Below, one piece after another: positions 48,370-50,522 of a DNA stretch of 50,522 nt; the stretch's first letter is position 1; each line of letters begins with the position of its first letter. The position numbers and the translations under genes were made by a program. Origin of the DNA: JAHELQ01 sp965603365 (lineage in GTDB: Bacteria; Acidobacteriota; Aminicenantia; UBA2199); assembly GCA_965603365.1 (NCBI GenBank), contig CBFDCR010000038.1:1-50522 (forward strand), given 5' to 3'. The notes under the pieces are model-generated. The model was not told the DNA's origin. It searched no databases and saw only the letters and a program-made list of their open reading frames with translations.

Positions 48370-50522
48370 ATGAAATATATAAAGCATTATTTATTACCGG
48401 GGATTCTAATCATATTATTCAGTACTTTTCCCCTAATGGCCGAGAGCGACATCTTTGACCGCATCGGCATCATTGCCGAGCACGGACTGCACGGCGCGGT
48501 GCCGGAAGAGAATATCGATCTCTTTACCGGCAACCTGACCCTGCGGTTCAAAGATATCCACCTGCCCGGTCCCAACGGCTTTGACCTGGAAATCTGGCGG
48601 GTGTACAACTCCAAAATATTAAAAGACCGACTGCCCAGCAGTGCCTGGGGCATGCAGCAGGAACCCTACTCCTGGGTGGGATTGGGTTGGTCGCTGCACA
48701 TGGGCCGGGTGCACAACTACGATTCCAACGAACCGGTCATCGAGTTTCCCGATGGCCGCTGGGAGACCGCCTATCCCAACAAGAACGGCAGCGACTATAT
48801 CACCCGCTCTTTTCTCAAATACGACAAAAGCAATTACAAGCTCTACTTCAAAGACGGCACGGTCTGGACCTTCGGCGAGGTCAAGACATTGACCTATTTG
48901 GGCCACAGCGAACAGGTGCGGGTGGTCACGGAGATCCACAATTCCTACGACCACACCATCGAGGTGGAATACGAAAGCGGCAGTTCTCCCATCATCGAAG
49001 AGATCAGGGACAGCCTGGGCCGGCAGGTAACCTTCTCCACCAGCAGCAATAGGTTAAGCAGAATCACGGTGCGAAACGCCACCGGCGGTTCCGTTTATTA
49101 TTACTACACCGTGGATGCCTACAGCGGTTGGGGCGGCTATTACCGGTTAACACGGTTCGATCCCCCCGAACTACCGGCCTCAACCTACGAGTATTACAGC
49201 GGTTCAGACGAGTATGAAATCAAGACCGTCAACACCAGTTACGGCAGCAGGCTGACCTACGAATACGACGACCACACCTTCTACTTCCAGGTGCAGCCCT
49301 TAGGGACGCGGGTAGTGAAGCGCAAGAGTGCCAACGGTTCATACTGGTATTATACCTACCCCGATTACCGCAATGTGTCGAGCGACGAGGTGCGGGTGGA
49401 CGGCCCGGTGTACAACACCGAGGTAACCTATCATGCCTACTCTTCTTCATCCCCCTGGAAGATCGGCCTGATCAAAGAGAAACGTTTTACCGACGGCAGT
49501 TATTCGGAGTCCTACGAATGGGAGCCGCAGGTGATCTCCTACAACCACTGGTATGTATTAAATATCGACATGGGGGAAATCACGGCCCCGCTGCCGGAGG
49601 AGATTGAAAAGAGTTTCAGCGGTGATGCCGAGTTGAGGGAAGAGTACTATTATGATCGCTCCTCTCCCAAAAGTCTTGGATTGCCTACCAGAATCAAGTA
49701 CTACGGCAGCGGCTCATTAAAATATTACAAAGACCTCCATTACTATTTCGAGACGAACAGTACATTCAGCAGCAAATACATGGTCGATTATGTGGGCGAG
49801 GAGGCGTGGCACTGCAGCAGCGGCGTAAAATTGAAGGAGACGCTGACCGATTACTACGCCAGTTCGGGAAAATGTGGGGCCATAGAGCGGATTCGCCGCT
49901 ACAACGGCTCCACTTACCTGACCTGGGATTACACCTATTCCAGTTATAATCCCGACGATATTACCATAACCATCGATCTCCCTGGCGGCGGCGGCACCGA
50001 GACACACCGGTACCGATATGGTGTATTGGCCGAATTCCAGCGGCCCGGTTTTAGGGAGTTGAGCCGTTCCATTTCCAGTTATAACAGCGCCATCCGCTCC
50101 GAGACCAACCGTCATGGCGGCACCATGTATTTCTCCTACAATAATCTCGGCTGTATCACCCGCATCGATATGCCGTCGGGATTCAACGGCATATCGGCTT
50201 CTTGGTCTACCAACTCGGTCAGCATCAGCCAGGGCAGCCGCACAGTGGTAAAATACTGGGACGGCCTGGGTCGGGATACCGGCTCAAAGGAGAGCGGCGA
50301 CGGTACCACCCTGTATTTTCGCCAGACTCTGGATGCCGAAGGCAGGGTAAAAGAGGAGAACAAAGGCAGCACCAGTTCGTCGGATGAGTACCGCTATCAA
50401 CTGGATGCACTGGGCCGGCTGAAAAAAATCACCGCCCCCAGTGGCAAGGTGACTACCATCTCCTACAGCGGCGACACCAGAACCGTCACCGATGCAGAAG
50501 GCAACAGCACGACTTTTACCTA
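48370..50522 (+). CDS. YD/RHS-repeat secreted protein, cut by the window end
   Basis: Open from the ATG at 48370 (GGAG 5 bp upstream) to the end of the window: 717 codons, no stop. Signal peptide (about residues 1-23). The N-terminal beta-domain contains DLFTGNLTLRFKDIHLPGPNGFDL and SWVGLGWSLHMG, a common entry to RHS shells. YD-type repeats follow, from about residue 240 onward (for example YYDRSSPKSLGLPTRI, RYRYGVLAEFQ, YRYQLDALGRLKKITAPSG). RHS proteins form a closed shell and often carry a toxin or variable domain at the C-terminus; that end lies beyond the window. Confidence 0.88.
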   Translation, partial: MKYIKHYLLPGILIILFSTFPLMAESDIFDRIGIIAEHGLHGAVPEENIDLFTGNLTLRFKDIHLPGPNGFDLEIWRVYNSKILKDRLPSSAWGMQQEPYSWVGLGWSLHMGRVHNYDSNEPVIEFPDGRWETAYPNKNGSDYITRSFLKYDKSNYKLYFKDGTVWTFGEVKTLTYLGHSEQVRVVTEIHNSYDHTIEVEYESGSSPIIEEIRDSLGRQVTFSTSSNRLSRITVRNATGGSVYYYYTVDAYSGWGGYYRLTRFDPPELPASTYEYYSGSDEYEIKTVNTSYGSRLTYEYDDHTFYFQVQPLGTRVVKRKSANGSYWYYTYPDYRNVSSDEVRVDGPVYNTEVTYHAYSSSSPWKIGLIKEKRFTDGSYSESYEWEPQVISYNHWYVLNIDMGEITAPLPEEIEKSFSGDAELREEYYYDRSSPKSLGLPTRIKYYGSGSLKYYKDLHYYFETNSTFSSKYMVDYVGEEAWHCSSGVKLKETLTDYYASSGKCGAIERIRRYNGSTYLTWDYTYSSYNPDDITITIDLPGGGGTETHRYRYGVLAEFQRPGFRELSRSISSYNSAIRSETNRHGGTMYFSYNNLGCITRIDMPSGFNGISASWSTNSVSISQGSRTVVKYWDGLGRDTGSKESGDGTTLYFRQTLDAEGRVKEENKGSTSSSDEYRYQLDALGRLKKITAPSGKVTTISYSGDTRTVTDAEGNSTTFT

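Noticed and set aside
1..50522. tRNA, rRNA and riboswitch genes
   Set aside because: No cloverleaf-like or conserved rRNA stretches were noticed by eye in the gaps; a covariance-model scan would be the decisive check.

Overview
The window reads as a chromosomal segment of a Gram-negative (diderm) bacterium. The best single marker is a complete LptD outer-membrane LPS assembly protein; nucleotide-sugar genes and several signal-peptide proteins fit with it. The mix of propeller/AraC sensors, Ser/Thr kinase-TPR proteins, S9 peptidases, YD-repeat proteins, an F-type ATP synthase operon without the a and c subunits, and many small toxin-antitoxin remnants resembles uncultured Aminicenantes/Acidobacteriota-like lineages. 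That placement is inferred from gene content only. No rRNA, tRNA or CRISPR array was seen.

Layout. 1-550: a 21-22 bp tandem array, a palindrome and a simple repeat. 551-4847 (minus): a propeller-AraC one-component sensor and a TPR/metallo-beta-lactamase hydrolase. 5074-11409 (plus): ATP synthase genes b', b, delta, alpha, gamma, beta, epsilon and a small membrane protein. 11415-14458: cupin gene, then a graveyard of small toxin-antitoxin genes, including a decayed PIN-toxin locus and an apparently intact MNT-HEPN pair, mixed with two more exact 21-bp arrays and a dispersed motif. 15345-22378 (plus): TPR protein, two coiled-coil proteins, two glycosyltransferases and a deoxysugar set (RmlC, SDR, RmlD), forming a surface-polysaccharide region. 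22425-30451: Ser/Thr kinase-TPR protein, S9 peptidase, lipoprotein, and a GT1-sirtuin operon. 30614-35619: an A+T-rich accessory block with a peptidoglycan-binding/CHAP-like protein, an unrecognised overlapping two-gene unit (608 + 332 aa) and an Rpn-type nuclease. 35955-41739: PHP phosphoesterase, small hypothetical gene, ketoglutarate-semialdehyde-type dehydrogenase, a RiPP-like precursor with four Thr/Ser-Cys pairs, a lone AAA/ABC-type ATPase and an orphan antitoxin. 41945-46176 (minus): operon lptD-rmd-like-GT4. 46257-50522 (plus): P-loop kinase-like protein, a two-domain ThyX, and a YD/RHS-repeat protein cut by the window end.

The most unusual items are: a ThyX with two divergent catalytic domains, each keeping a different half of the signature motif; the RiPP-like precursor at 39884-40084; the 608/332-aa gene pair; three arrays with a ~21-bp period but unrelated sequences; a family of four GTAGGG-type palindromes; and a duplicated cupin gene start that now forms a 16-codon leader overlapping an antitoxin gene.
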